A stretch of 36,183 nucleotides of DNA from Nitrospina sp. UBA6727 (GCA_002454045.1 DKID01000035.1:1-36183); one strand, 5' to 3'. Positions 16,365-25,198 are shown, counted from the stretch's first letter. Translations and numbers: made by a program. The notes: a model not told the origin generated them from the sequence alone.

Positions 16365-17276
16365 TCAACTGAAAACTTGTCCGCCGCCGACCAAGTTTTT
16401 GATGCGCTCTAGGTCGTCGTCTGAGTAATAAGTTACCACCAACTTGCCGCCGTTTTTCGTCGGCTTGATGTCAACCTTAGTTCCCAACCTGCGCGCCAAC
16501 TCTTTCTCCAGGCTTTTGATGAAAATATTTTGCGTCGCGGTGGCGGATGCTGAGTTTGTCGCCGACGGTCGTTTCAATCTGCTTGCGCGGTTTTCCGTTT
16601 GCCTGACCGTGAGGTCCTGCGCGGAAATTTCTTTGCGCAACATTTCCATTTGTTTGGCGTCGTCAACGGCCAACAAAGCCCGCGCGTGTCCCACAGATAT
16701 TTTCCCGCAAATTAAATCCTCCTTGATGTTTCGGGACAACTTGCGAAGCCGTAAAATGTTGGTCACCGCGACGCGACTTTTCCCCACCTTCTTGGCTATC
16801 ATTTCCTGCGTCAGAGAAAACTCGTCGGCGAGACGGGCGTAAGCGTCCGCCTCTTCGATGGGATTGAGATCCTGACGGTGGATATTTTCGATGATCGCCA
16901 ACTCCAACGCCTGCGCATTGGTCGCCCTGTCGCGAATTGCGACGGGGATTTTTTTCAGCCCGGCTTTTTTCGCGGCGCGCCACCGTCTTTCGCCCGCCAC
17001 CAGTTCGTATCCCCCCGCAACGCCGCGCGATTCGTCCGCGTCCGACAACCTTTGCACCAGTATCGGTTGCAGGACGCCGTTCTCGCGGATAGATTCCACC
17101 AACTCCGCGAACTTGTGGTCGTCGAAATATTTTCTAGGCTGGAACCGGTTCGGGGAGATTTCGTCGATCAGCAACTCCGTGTTTTTCACGGGACCGTTGG
17201 CGCGAGATTCCGGAACTCCCGCCTCAAATCCCGGAATTAACGCGTTGATGCCTTTGCCTAATGCTTCGCGATTCAT
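16365..17276 (-). CDS. parB: Chromosome-partitioning protein ParB (Spo0J)
   Basis: 303 residues. LGKGINALIP at the N-terminus is the usual ParA-stimulating motif region. The CTPase/N-terminal domain has NRFQPRKYFDD, ENGVLQPILV and GERRWRAA (95-102). A helix-turn-helix (LTQEMIAKKVGKSRVAVTNILRL, about 154-176) reads parS, and the C-terminal dimer domain ends near residue 300. It binds parS and spreads as a sliding clamp for origin segregation. It overlaps parA by four bases (ATGA), and two parS-like sites lie upstream of parA. Confidence 0.96.
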   Translation of the reverse strand: MNREALGKGINALIPGFEAGVPESRANGPVKNTELLIDEISPNRFQPRKYFDDHKFAELVESIRENGVLQPILVQRLSDADESRGVAGGYELVAGERRWRAAKKAGLKKIPVAIRDRATNAQALELAIIENIHRQDLNPIEEADAYARLADEFSLTQEMIAKKVGKSRVAVTNILRLRKLSRNIKEDLICGKISVGHARALLAVDDAKQMEMLRKEISAQDLTVRQTENRASRLKRPSATNSASATATQNIFIKSLEKELARRLGTKVDIKPTKNGGKLVVTYYSDDDLERIKNLVGGGQVFS

Positions 17277-18079
17277 GCCCCAGCACCCTCCATGGAAGAA
17301 GCCCGGGAAGTCCGCGCGTTGCGTTTGGAGCGGGCGACGATCTCTCTCGCCAAGTCCACATAAGAATCCGCGCCCCGCGACCGTCCCGCGTAAAGGATAA
17401 CCGGTTTGCCGTGGCTCGGCGCCTCGCTCAGTCGCACATTTCTTGGGATGACGGTTTTCAGCATAAAATCGCGGAAGTATTTTTGTACTTGGTCTCTCAC
17501 CTGCGCGGCCAAGAGGGTTCTACCATCATACATGGTCAGCAGAATCCCTTCCACCTGCAAATCGGGATTGACGGAGTTTTTCACCAACTGCAAAGTTTTC
17601 AGCAAATGGCTCAAACCCTGCAGGGCGTAGTATTCACACTGCATCGGGATGAGCACCGAGTGGGAAACCGCCAAGGCGTTCAGCGTCAACAGCCCCAGCG
17701 ACGGCGGACAATCTATGACCACGAACGCGAACTCATCGCGCACCCCGCGGAGGGCGGACTTCAAAACTTTTTCCCGCGACTCTTTGGACACCAACTCGAT
17801 TTCGGCACCGATGAGGTCCACCCGCGACGGGATGATTTTAAGCGTTTCAATTTCCGTAGAGTGGATGACTTCCTCGCAACTCGCCGCGCCGAGCAAAAGG
17901 TCATAAATCCCGCGCGCCTCCGCCGCGATACCCAATCCGCTGGAAGCATTGGCTTGCGGGTCCATGTCGACCAACAACACCTTTTTCCCCGAGAGGGCGA
18001 TTGACGCCGACAAGTTTATCGCGGTGGTGGTTTTCCCCACGCCGCCTTTTTGATTCGTGACGCTTATTATTTTTTCCAT
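17273..18079 (-). CDS. parA: Chromosome-partitioning ATPase ParA (Soj)
   Basis: 268 residues from ATG at 18079, beginning MEKIISVTNQKGGVGKTTTA with the deviant Walker A (K-G-G-V-G-K-T-T). DMDPQANASSGLG (Walker A') and VVIDCPPSLGLLT (Walker B) follow, and then the nonspecific DNA-binding arginines toward the C-terminus. ATP-bound dimers on the nucleoid pull ParB-parS complexes. An upstream in-frame ATG at 18100 would add MIFVRRA; the conserved MEKII start is preferred. Operon with parB, between rsmG and bactofilin. Confidence 0.96.
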   Translation of the reverse strand: MEKIISVTNQKGGVGKTTTAINLSASIALSGKKVLLVDMDPQANASSGLGIAAEARGIYDLLLGAASCEEVIHSTEIETLKIIPSRVDLIGAEIELVSKESREKVLKSALRGVRDEFAFVVIDCPPSLGLLTLNALAVSHSVLIPMQCEYYALQGLSHLLKTLQLVKNSVNPDLQVEGILLTMYDGRTLLAAQVRDQVQKYFRDFMLKTVIPRNVRLSEAPSHGKPVILYAGRSRGADSYVDLAREIVARSKRNARTSRASSMEGAGA

Positions 18080-18199
18080 GGCCCGCCGAACAAAAATCAC
18101 GCTAAAAGTATCACAGATTTACGCTGCTGCCAATCCCGTCGCGGCTAAAAAAACAATTTTTTCGAGAAACGCCGCGGTGCGGGCCCGTGTTCGCGGAAT

Positions 18200-18215
18200 G
18201 GTTTCACGTGAAACA
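18200..18215. promoter_or_regulatory. parS centromere site (near-perfect)
   Basis: Core gtttcacgtgaaac (18201-18214) is a perfect palindrome and, with its flanks, matches 15 of 16 bases of the general bacterial parS consensus TGTTTCACGTGAAACA. It lies in the short gap between rsmG and parA, the usual place for parS near an origin. ParB encoded next door is the expected ligand. Confidence 0.88.
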
Positions 18216-18237
18216 ATGGCGGGCAACGGCGGCGGAA

Positions 18238-18253
18238 TGTTTCATGTGGAACA
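18238..18253. promoter_or_regulatory. Second, degenerate parS-like site overlapping the rsmG stop
   Basis: tgtttcatgtggaaca matches 14 of 16 parS bases (mismatches at positions 8 and 12). It is 22 bases from the first site and covers the last codons of rsmG, so coding constraint may explain the changes. Confidence 0.6.
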
Positions 18254-18976
18254 TTTTTCAAACACCAAAAGGCGCGAGACCACGGCGTGATAACTGGTTA
18301 CGGAAATCTCTTCCCGCAACGAAAACTGCAGGCCGGACGCCATTCGTCGCGGGTCTTCTTCGGGATTTTTCTTCAGCACAACCCGCCCGCCCGGCGACAA
18401 AAACCTCTCGCTTAGGGTTAAACATTCCCGTCCCCCCGACACCGCCCGAAAAACGACGGCGTCGAATTTGCCCGCCTGCTGCGCCGGAATATCCTCCGCG
18501 CGGGCGTTGAGCACCTGCACTTGCTCCATCTTAAGTTCTCGCGCCACCGTTTCCAGAAAACTGCATCGTTTGCGCTGGCTTTCCACCAAAATTAATCGCA
18601 GTTGCGGGAAAATAATTTTCAGCGGAATCCCCGGAAAACCGCCGCCGCTGCCGATGTCCATCACGCGGAAACCGGGCTCAATGGCTTTGGAATATTGCAG
18701 CGAATCGAAAACGTGCGACTTCAAAATCTCGCCGCAGTCTTGCTCCGCGGTGAGGTTGATGTTCCGGTTCCACTTCCGCAAAAGTTGTAAGTATTGCGTA
18801 AGTTGGGATACAACCGGCGCGGCGGCGATGTCGGTCGCGGCACTGTTGGCGGTGGTGGCGTGACGGCGCGGTGAAGGTGGTGGCGTGACGGGGGCAGCAT
18901 CAATATCAAGTGCCAGCCTGGGGTCGCGCAAAATATTTAGGATCGTCCTTTGCATCGGGGTCGATGGTGGCGGCAT
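18242..18976 (-). CDS. rsmG: 16S rRNA (guanine527-N7)-methyltransferase RsmG (GidB)
   Basis: 244 residues. The core from about residue 56 is typical: LTQYLQLLRKWNRNINLT, HVFDSLQ, SAM-binding VMDIGSGGGFPGIPL (105-119), LVESQRKRCSFLE, and FRAVSG/GGRVVLKK. It methylates G527 of 16S rRNA. It is about 35 residues longer than E. coli RsmG (207). The extra part, roughly residues 28-55, is a Pro/Ala/Thr-rich insert between the first helix (TILNILRDP) and the core. It is encoded by a duplicated 16-mer (ggtggtggcgtgacgg at 18851 and 18876) like the intergenic triplet repeats. The position beside parA is conserved in many bacteria. Confidence 0.93.
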   Translation of the reverse strand: MPPPSTPMQRTILNILRDPRLALDIDAAPVTPPPSPRRHATTANSAATDIAAAPVVSQLTQYLQLLRKWNRNINLTAEQDCGEILKSHVFDSLQYSKAIEPGFRVMDIGSGGGFPGIPLKIIFPQLRLILVESQRKRCSFLETVARELKMEQVQVLNARAEDIPAQQAGKFDAVVFRAVSGGRECLTLSERFLSPGGRVVLKKNPEEDPRRMASGLQFSLREEISVTSYHAVVSRLLVFEKCST

Positions 18977-18994
18977 GAAAAAAGTTCAGCGGCG

Positions 18995-20059
18995 TCAGGC
19001 GGCGAGGACCTTTCTAAATTCGTGGGTGAGCGCGGGGACCACTTTGATGACGTCGCCAACTATACCATAATCGGCGACCGAAAAAATGGCGGCGTGGGCG
19101 TCGGTGTTGATGGCTACGATGCAACGCGACGACGACATTCCCGCCAAATGTTGCACCGACCCGGAAATCCCGCACGCAATATAAAGGTCGGGGGAAACGG
19201 TGCGGCCGGTCTGCCCCACCTGATTGGAATATTCCCGCCAACCATTATCCACGACGGGACGACTGGCACCCACCGCGGCGCCGAGGACTTCCGCCAACTC
19301 CTCCAATAGTTTGAAGTTTGCCGGCGACTGCATCCCCAATCCGCCGGCGACCACGATACGGGCTTCGGTGATGTCCAGTTGCGAAGCCGCCTTCTTGACC
19401 AACCGTTGCGCTTGATGTGAAAATTCCGGCAACGCGACGTCTTCCCGAAAAATTTCTCCGCGGCGCGGAACGGCGGCGGCGGGATCCGTCCCGCGAAAAA
19501 TATTTGGCCGCAGCGTCAGGATGTGCGGCGTCTTGCCCCGGAACCGGACGGTGGCGAGCGCCTTCCCCGCGAACACGGGCCGCACCGCCGCGACGTCGCC
19601 ATCGCCCGACACAGAAAGCGCGACGCAATCCGTGGCGACGCCGACGCCCAACTTGGCGGAAAGCACGGCGGACAATTCCTTGCCGTTGTTCGTCGCCGGC
19701 AAAAACAAATAATCTGCGCGCGACTTTTCGAGTTGCCGCATCAACGCGAAACTATAGTTTTCGTGAATGTAAATGTTCAAGTCGGGATGCGTGAGAAAAC
19801 GAACTTCATCCGCGCCGTTTTGAATGAGTGCGTCGGCGACTTTTTCTTCGGCGGCAAGTTGACGACGTTGCGTTGCCGTCGCGTTGCCGTCATCACCCCC
19901 GCCGTCGTCGCGGCATAAATAAAATGCGACGACCGTTGCCGAAATTTGGTCGGCGAGTTTCCGCGCGGCGTTTATCATTTCCAAAGAGACGGGCTTGACG
20001 CCGGCGGCATCGTGTTCGATTACGACGCCAAAAACTTGCCAACTTGTGTTTGCGTTCAC
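18995..20059 (-). CDS. etfA: Electron transfer flavoprotein alpha subunit
   Basis: 354 residues from GTG at 20059, chosen because AGGAG lies six bases upstream and MNANTSWQVFGVVIEHDAAG is a proper EtfA opening; the frame stays open further upstream only because it crosses etfB. C-terminal FAD domain: ARIVVAGGLGMQSPANFKLL, GAAVGASRPVVDNGW, QVGQTGRTVSPDLYIACGIS, GSVQHLAGM and AINTDAHAAIF. With EtfB it carries electrons from dehydrogenases such as acyl-CoA dehydrogenases toward quinone. Residues 51-67 (DDGGGDDGNATATQ) are a low-complexity insert. It lies 18 bases before rsmG. Confidence 0.94.
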   Translation of the reverse strand: MNANTSWQVFGVVIEHDAAGVKPVSLEMINAARKLADQISATVVAFYLCRDDGGGDDGNATATQRRQLAAEEKVADALIQNGADEVRFLTHPDLNIYIHENYSFALMRQLEKSRADYLFLPATNNGKELSAVLSAKLGVGVATDCVALSVSGDGDVAAVRPVFAGKALATVRFRGKTPHILTLRPNIFRGTDPAAAVPRRGEIFREDVALPEFSHQAQRLVKKAASQLDITEARIVVAGGLGMQSPANFKLLEELAEVLGAAVGASRPVVDNGWREYSNQVGQTGRTVSPDLYIACGISGSVQHLAGMSSSRCIVAINTDAHAAIFSVADYGIVGDVIKVVPALTHEFRKVLAA

Positions 20060-20138
20060 GGAAAACTCCTGCGCAAAAAGTTTGGGAAACCGCGGCGGTC
20101 GTTCGCGGGACGGTGGGTTTTCGTCAAGCGGATTTTCG

Positions 20139-20936
20139 TCAAATGATTTTTTCTTCGTCGCGTAAAATTTGAACCAACTCGGCGGCGACTTTTTCTTCGG
20201 CGGCTTCGTTAGCCGCGAGGATTCTCCCTTTTTTTCGCGGCGCGGGGAGCGAAATATTTTCCTGAACAATTCTGTTGTCGGCGATGTTGATGTCGCCGTC
20301 ATCGACGCCGAGGTCGGCGGCGGAAAGCGTCAAAACTGCTTTTTTCTTGGCGGCCATAATTCCTTTGAGTGACGGCAACCGCGGCTCGTTAAGTCCCTTC
20401 TGGCAAGTCACCAATAGCGGAAGCGGCAACTCGCGAACTTCGCTACCGCCTTCCACCTGCCGAGTAATTTTCGCGTTTTGAAAATCGGCGGCGAACTCAA
20501 TCCGCGTTGCCACGGTGACAAACGGGATGCCGAGAAAAGTCGCCAGCATCGCGCCGGTCTGCGCCATGTCCACGTCCACGGCTTGCTTGCCGCAAAGAAT
20601 TAGATCGTGGGGAACGCTGGCGATGTAACGCTGCAAAATTTTTGCGGCGGCGTAGGAATCCAATCCGTCAAACTTGCGGTCGAGCAAATGCACGGCTTTA
20701 TCGGCGCCCATCGCCAGCGCTTTTTTTATTGCGTCGTTAAATCCTTCCGGTCCCAGCGACAGAATGGTGATTTCAGCGGCGGCGTTTTTTTCTTTGATGC
20801 GCACCGCCTCTTCAATCGCAAACTCGTCGTAAGGATTGATGATGCGGGAACTCCCGGGGGAAACGACGGCGCCGTTTTCAATTTGGATTGTGGCGGCGGT
20901 GTCGAGAACTTGTTTGACGCAAACGATGATTTTCAT
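20139..20936 (-). CDS. etfB: Electron transfer flavoprotein beta subunit
   Basis: 265 residues with the EtfB start MKIIVCVKQVLDTA, NPYDEFAIEEAVRIKE, LSLGPEGFNDAIKKALAMGADKAVHL, LILCGKQAVDVDMAQTG and LPLLVTCQKGLNEPRLPSLKGIMAAKKK (AMP-binding and recognition loop). It pairs with the downstream etfA. No ETF:ubiquinone oxidoreductase or acyl-CoA dehydrogenase is visible in the window. The gene diverges from dnaA with about 100 AT-rich bases between. Confidence 0.95.
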   Translation of the reverse strand: MKIIVCVKQVLDTAATIQIENGAVVSPGSSRIINPYDEFAIEEAVRIKEKNAAAEITILSLGPEGFNDAIKKALAMGADKAVHLLDRKFDGLDSYAAAKILQRYIASVPHDLILCGKQAVDVDMAQTGAMLATFLGIPFVTVATRIEFAADFQNAKITRQVEGGSEVRELPLPLLVTCQKGLNEPRLPSLKGIMAAKKKAVLTLSAADLGVDDGDINIADNRIVQENISLPAPRKKGRILAANEAAEEKVAAELVQILRDEEKII

Positions 20937-20960
20937 AACTTATTTTTATTTTTTTTGCAG

Positions 20961-20989
20961 TTGATTTTGGCGGATTTATTTTATATGCT
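20961..20989 (+). promoter_or_regulatory. Candidate dnaA promoter
   Basis: -35 TTGATT (20961-20966), 17-base spacer, -10 TATGCT (20984-20989) in the AT-rich divergent region between etfB and dnaA. A transcript from here would start near 20996, after the alternative ATG at 20985, which supports the ATG at 21036 as the dnaA start. Confidence 0.45.
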
Positions 20990-21035
20990 TCCGCCGATTT
21001 CTTTCCCTCATAACACACTTTTTGTCGCGGCGTTC

Positions 21036-22364
21036 ATGGAAGCCAAAGAACTCCTTTGGAAAAAATGTTTGGAAAAAATTGAAGCGCGGATACCCGCCGA
21101 AAATTATTCCGCGTGGTTTTCGTCGACTTACCCGAGAACCCTTGACGGCGGGCTGATGACCATCGCGGTGCCGAATCAGTTTTACAGAAAATGTCTCATA
21201 GAAAATTACCGCGACCTGATCGAGACCACCTTAAAGTTGGTAACGGAAAAACCAATTCTCGTCGCCTTCTGCATCGCGACCGAAAAAACGGAGCGGGAAA
21301 AAGAACCGCAAGAAACGTCGGCGGTTGAGTCAGTCGCGCCGCCGCAAGCCCCGTCTTCTCTCAATTCCAAATACAATTTTTCAAACTTCGTCGTCGGGTC
21401 AAGCAACCAGTTTGCGCACGCCGCGGCGTTGGCGGTGGCCACTCATCCGACCACGGCCTACAATCCGTTGTTCCTGTACGGCGCGGTGGGACTGGGGAAA
21501 ACGCATCTCCTGCATGCGATTGGAAATAAACTTTGCGAAGACCGCGGCGGCGATTTTCACGTCCGATATATTTCGGCGGAAAGTTTTACTATCGATCTTA
21601 TCGAGTCCATAAAAAAAGATAGGATGCCGTCTTTTCGCAAAAGGTATCGTCCTTTGGACGTGTTGTTGGTCGACGATATTCAATTTATTGCGGGGAAAGA
21701 AAGAACCCAAGAAGAGTTTTTCTACACTTACAACACACTTTTTGAGTCGCACAAACAACTCGTAATCTCTGGCGACAGGTACCCGAAAGATATTCAGAAC
21801 ATGGCCGAGCGTCTGCGGTCGCGGTTTGCATCGGGACTGGTCGCGGACATCAGTCCGCCGGACCTGGAAACCAAGGTCGCCATATTGTACAAGAAGGCGG
21901 AGTACTATCAAAAAGCCATTCCCCATGACGTCGCCACCTTCGTCGCCGGCAGCATAAAATCTAACGTCCGCGAACTCGAAGGATTTCTGTTACGCGTAAT
22001 CGCTTTCTCCTCCTTCACGCGGCGCAAACTCGACTTGGAATTAGCGATGGAAGTGCTGAAGGATTTCACCATTGACAAGAACAAACAATTCACGATTACG
22101 AATATCATCAAAACCGTGGCGGGATATTATGACATCACGGTCTCCGACATTAAGTCCAAGAAGCGCACCCGCAACATTTCCCGGCCGCGACAAGTCGCCA
22201 TGTTTTTGTGTCGGGAACACACGAAAGCATCCCTCCCCGAAATTGGCCGTCAGTTCGGCGGCAAGGATCACACGACGGTGATTTTTTCTTACAAAAAAGT
22301 GAAGGGGAATAAAGAATTAGAGTCCGACCTTCAGGAAATTATCGCCCTAATTGAAAGAGGATAA
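21036..22364 (+). CDS. dnaA: Chromosomal replication initiator DnaA
   Basis: 442 residues from ATG at 21036 (MEAKELLWKKCLEKIEARIP), aligning with the normal DnaA start. Domain I 1-80 (NYSAWFSSTYP) and a short linker. AAA+ domain from about 112 (YNFSNFVVGSSNQFAHAAAL), Walker A GAVGLGKTH near 149, Walker B VLLVDDIQF, arginine finger LRSRFASG. Domain IV ends with the DnaA-box-binding signature GRQFGGKDHTTVIFSYKKV. It opens oriC and loads helicase; the DnaC-like protein at 3.5 kb could be the loader. The usual dnaN and recF do not follow; gyrB does. A longer open frame to 20607 runs across etfB and is not real. Confidence 0.96.
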   Translation: MEAKELLWKKCLEKIEARIPAENYSAWFSSTYPRTLDGGLMTIAVPNQFYRKCLIENYRDLIETTLKLVTEKPILVAFCIATEKTEREKEPQETSAVESVAPPQAPSSLNSKYNFSNFVVGSSNQFAHAAALAVATHPTTAYNPLFLYGAVGLGKTHLLHAIGNKLCEDRGGDFHVRYISAESFTIDLIESIKKDRMPSFRKRYRPLDVLLVDDIQFIAGKERTQEEFFYTYNTLFESHKQLVISGDRYPKDIQNMAERLRSRFASGLVADISPPDLETKVAILYKKAEYYQKAIPHDVATFVAGSIKSNVRELEGFLLRVIAFSSFTRRKLDLELAMEVLKDFTIDKNKQFTITNIIKTVAGYYDITVSDIKSKKRTRNISRPRQVAMFLCREHTKASLPEIGRQFGGKDHTTVIFSYKKVKGNKELESDLQEIIALIERG

Positions 22365-22597
22365 CCTGTCCAAAACATGTTAAAAAAACCTAAATAAAAA
22401 TGGATAAAATGGGGTATAATTTTGAGAGTAATTTTTCGCCGCGCTGATGTTCAAAAAGGACAATTTTAATAACAGTTCCTTCTTCAAAACCTTCCTTTGA
22501 TTTTAAAAATTAGTCGGCTTTTCCACATACTCGCAACGCCTACAACTACAACTATAAGTACAAATCTTTTCTTATAAAGTTATTATTGATAGACAAG
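22365..22597. other. Candidate oriC: AT-rich gap between dnaA and gyrB
   Basis: A 233-base AT-rich gap in a GC-rich neighbourhood, directly after dnaA, with none of the triplet repeats seen in other spacers. It holds a DnaA-box match ttttccaca at 22519-22527 (consensus TTATCCACA, one change), A/T-only tracts (taaaaaaacctaaataaaa at 22381; taaaaatt near 22504) that could serve as unwinding elements, and a perfect TATAAT at 22415-22420 that may drive gyrB. Coding strand flips just left of here, and parS is 4 kb away. Only one clear DnaA box is visible, so the call is tentative. Confidence 0.5.
22415..22420 (+). promoter_or_regulatory. Perfect -10 element upstream of gyrB
   Basis: TATAAT preceded by gggg. 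The region 17 bases upstream is A-rich with no good -35, so the promoter is plausible but half-supported. The gyrB leader would be about 170 bases. Confidence 0.4.
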
Positions 22598-25198
22598 ATG
22601 AACTCTCCGCAAAAAGCAATCTACGACTCCTCAAATATTAAAATCCTAGAAGGATTAGAAGCCGTTCGCAAGAGACCCGCGATGTATATCGGCGGGACCG
22701 GAATCAACGGCTTGCATCATTTGGTTTTCGAGTTGGTGGACAATAGCGTCGACGAAGCGATCGCCGGCTATTGTTCCGAGATACGCGTAGTCCTGCATAT
22801 TGACGGCACCGTTTCGGTCGCCGACGACGGCCGCGGCATTCCCATAGATACGCACCCAGATAGGAATATCTCGGCGGCGGAAGTGGTGATGACGGTGCTC
22901 CACGCCGGCGGCAAGTTTGACAAAGATAGTTATAAAGTTTCGGCGGGCTTGCATGGCGTCGGCGTTTCGGTAGTCAATGCTTTGTCCGAGACGCTGCATC
23001 TGGAAATAAAGCGAGGAGGGAAAAGTTATACGCAAAAGTTTAGTCGCGGGAAACCGGTTACAGAATTAGTGGTCGGAGGAAACACCAGCGCGACGGGGAC
23101 GAAAATTATTTTTAATCCAGACCGTGAAATTTTTGAAGATTTAAATTTCCGGTTTGAGATTGTGTCTAATCGTTTGCGGGAACTTGCCTTCCTAAACAAA
23201 GGACTGAAAATTTGTATCCACGATGAAAGAGTTGGGAAGGACGACGAGTTTTTGTTCGCCGGCGGAATTTTTTCTTTCGTTGAACATTTGGGGAAGAACA
23301 AAAAAACCATACATCAGGATCCAATTTACATTGAACAAAGCCGGGACAAATGCGATTTGGAAATGGCGCTTCAATACAACGATAGTTACGCCGAGGAAAC
23401 GTTTTCCTTTGTCAATAGCGTCAACACTCGCGACGGCGGTACTCACCTGAGCGGACTCAAATCTGCCCTGACCAGAACAATTAACAGTTACGCCAACCAG
23501 AACAACCTGCTGAAAAATTCGGGAGTCGCTTTAACCGGCGATGACACTCGGGAGGGTTTGATCCTGGTATTGAGTATTAAAATTCCGGAGCCGCAGTTTG
23601 AAGGGCAAACGAAAGGGAAGTTAGGCAACACGGATATAAAAGGAATCGTCGAACAAATTGTCAATGAAAAGTTGGGGCAAGTTTTCGAGGAGCAGCCGGC
23701 GGTCGCCAAAAAAATTGTCGGCAAAGTCATCAGCGCGGCGCAAGCCAGGGAGGCCGCGAAAAAAGCCAAAGACTTGGTGCGCAGAAAAAACGCGCTGGAG
23801 GTAAGTTCATTGCCGGGCAAGTTGGCGGACTGCACGGAAAAAGACCCGGCGGTATCCGAACTTTATATCGTTGAAGGCGACTCCGCGGGGGGCTCCGCGA
23901 AACAGGGCCGCGACAGGAAGTATCAAGCAATCCTGCCGATGCGGGGGAAAATACTCAACGTGGAAAAAGCCCGCACGGAAAAGATGATAGGCAACAACGA
24001 AATTAGAACGCTCATCACCGCGTTGGGAGTTGGTATCGGCAATGATTTCAATTTAGAAAATCTCCGCTACCACAAAGTCATCATCATGACAGACGCGGAT
24101 GTCGATGGCGCGCATATCAGAACGCTGTTGCTCACTTTCTTTTTTCGTCAGATGCCGCAACTGATTGACAAGGGTTATTTATACGTCGCGCAACCGCCGC
24201 TCTACAAAGCGAAAAAGGGGAAGAAAGAAAGTTACTTGAAAGACGAGAAACTTCTTTTCCAATATCTGATGAAACAAAGCCTAGAAAAATTAGAAATCAC
24301 GACGCAAAAAAGCGACCAAAAAATATCCGGGCGGGAACTCAATCAACTAATAGAAGACCTGTACCGATTCGAGGAATGTTTCGATCAAGTCGTGAAAAAT
24401 AATATCCCCAGGTCTGTGCTAAATGTGTTGATAGGACTGGGCGCGGAGAAGGCGGCGTTCTCAAGTTTGGAACAAATTATGGCGACCATCATCCAAATTC
24501 TCGATTCCTTGATGGACGAAGAATGCCGCAAAAAATATCAATACAAATCGCAACACCTGAACGTTCCCATCCAGTTCGCGGACAGCATCGAACTTGACGA
24601 CGAAGCAGAAAGCAAACTCAACGAATTTATGATAGCCATAGACAGGACGGACCGCCGCCGGGTCGTCGGTAAAACCTCCCACGGTTTTGACCGGGTGGAC
24701 TTAAACAAAGAGTTGAAAGATGTACATTTTCAATTAGCGTTCAACCCGGAAAAAGGCAACTATCAAGTAGAGATGTTTGGTTCCAATAACGGCCGCGACT
24801 TCCAACTAAATTTCACCGCGGAGTTTATGGAATCCGTCATCATCCAAAACATTATGGAAATCTACGAACCCATCAAGGCGAACGATCATCCTCCCTTCGT
24901 CCTGCACAATAACGGGGAAAGCACCACCGTCAACTCCAAGCACGACCTGTTGCAAGCCGTTTTGAGCATGGCGAAAAAAGGCATTTACATCCAGCGATAT
25001 AAAGGTCTGGGCGAAATGAATCCGGAACAACTTTGGGAAACGACGATGGACCCAGAAGTCCGAATTCTTTTGCAAGTTCGCGCCGACGATCTCGTCGCGT
25101 CGGAAGATTTGTTCACCGTGTTGATGGGGGAAGAGGTGGCGCCGCGCCGCGAGTTCATCGAGAGAAATGCGCTGCAGGTTAGGAACATGGATATTTAG
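22598..25198 (+). CDS. gyrB: DNA gyrase subunit B
   Basis: 866 residues from ATG at 22598 (MNSPQKAIYDSSNIKILEGL); a TTG four codons earlier is possible. GHKL ATPase: VRKRPAMYIGGTG, ELVDNSVDEAIAG, DDGRGIP, AGGKFD, GLHGVGVSVVNALS. Transducer: GTKIIFNPD and QTKGKLGN. TOPRIM: EGDSAGGSAKQGRDRKYQAI and the metal-binding DADVDGAHIRTLLLTFFFR. A roughly 165-residue insert within the TOPRIM/tail part, typical of proteobacterial GyrB, is present before QRYKGLGEMNPEQLWETTMDP. It negatively supercoils DNA with GyrA, whose gene is 68 bases downstream. Confidence 0.97.
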   Translation: MNSPQKAIYDSSNIKILEGLEAVRKRPAMYIGGTGINGLHHLVFELVDNSVDEAIAGYCSEIRVVLHIDGTVSVADDGRGIPIDTHPDRNISAAEVVMTVLHAGGKFDKDSYKVSAGLHGVGVSVVNALSETLHLEIKRGGKSYTQKFSRGKPVTELVVGGNTSATGTKIIFNPDREIFEDLNFRFEIVSNRLRELAFLNKGLKICIHDERVGKDDEFLFAGGIFSFVEHLGKNKKTIHQDPIYIEQSRDKCDLEMALQYNDSYAEETFSFVNSVNTRDGGTHLSGLKSALTRTINSYANQNNLLKNSGVALTGDDTREGLILVLSIKIPEPQFEGQTKGKLGNTDIKGIVEQIVNEKLGQVFEEQPAVAKKIVGKVISAAQAREAAKKAKDLVRRKNALEVSSLPGKLADCTEKDPAVSELYIVEGDSAGGSAKQGRDRKYQAILPMRGKILNVEKARTEKMIGNNEIRTLITALGVGIGNDFNLENLRYHKVIIMTDADVDGAHIRTLLLTFFFRQMPQLIDKGYLYVAQPPLYKAKKGKKESYLKDEKLLFQYLMKQSLEKLEITTQKSDQKISGRELNQLIEDLYRFEECFDQVVKNNIPRSVLNVLIGLGAEKAAFSSLEQIMATIIQILDSLMDEECRKKYQYKSQHLNVPIQFADSIELDDEAESKLNEFMIAIDRTDRRRVVGKTSHGFDRVDLNKELKDVHFQLAFNPEKGNYQVEMFGSNNGRDFQLNFTAEFMESVIIQNIMEIYEPIKANDHPPFVLHNNGESTTVNSKHDLLQAVLSMAKKGIYIQRYKGLGEMNPEQLWETTMDPEVRILLQVRADDLVASEDLFTVLMGEEVAPRREFIERNALQVRNMDI

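Noticed and set aside
20060..20302. N-terminal extension of the etfA frame
   Set aside because: It overlaps the end of etfB and is low-complexity; GTG at 20059 has AGGAG six bases upstream and the right family start.
20607..21035. Upstream extension of the dnaA reading frame, including ATG at 20985
   Set aside because: The frame crosses etfB on the other strand. A promoter-like TTGATT-17-TATGCT overlaps the 20985 ATG, and the 21036 start aligns with normal DnaA N-termini.
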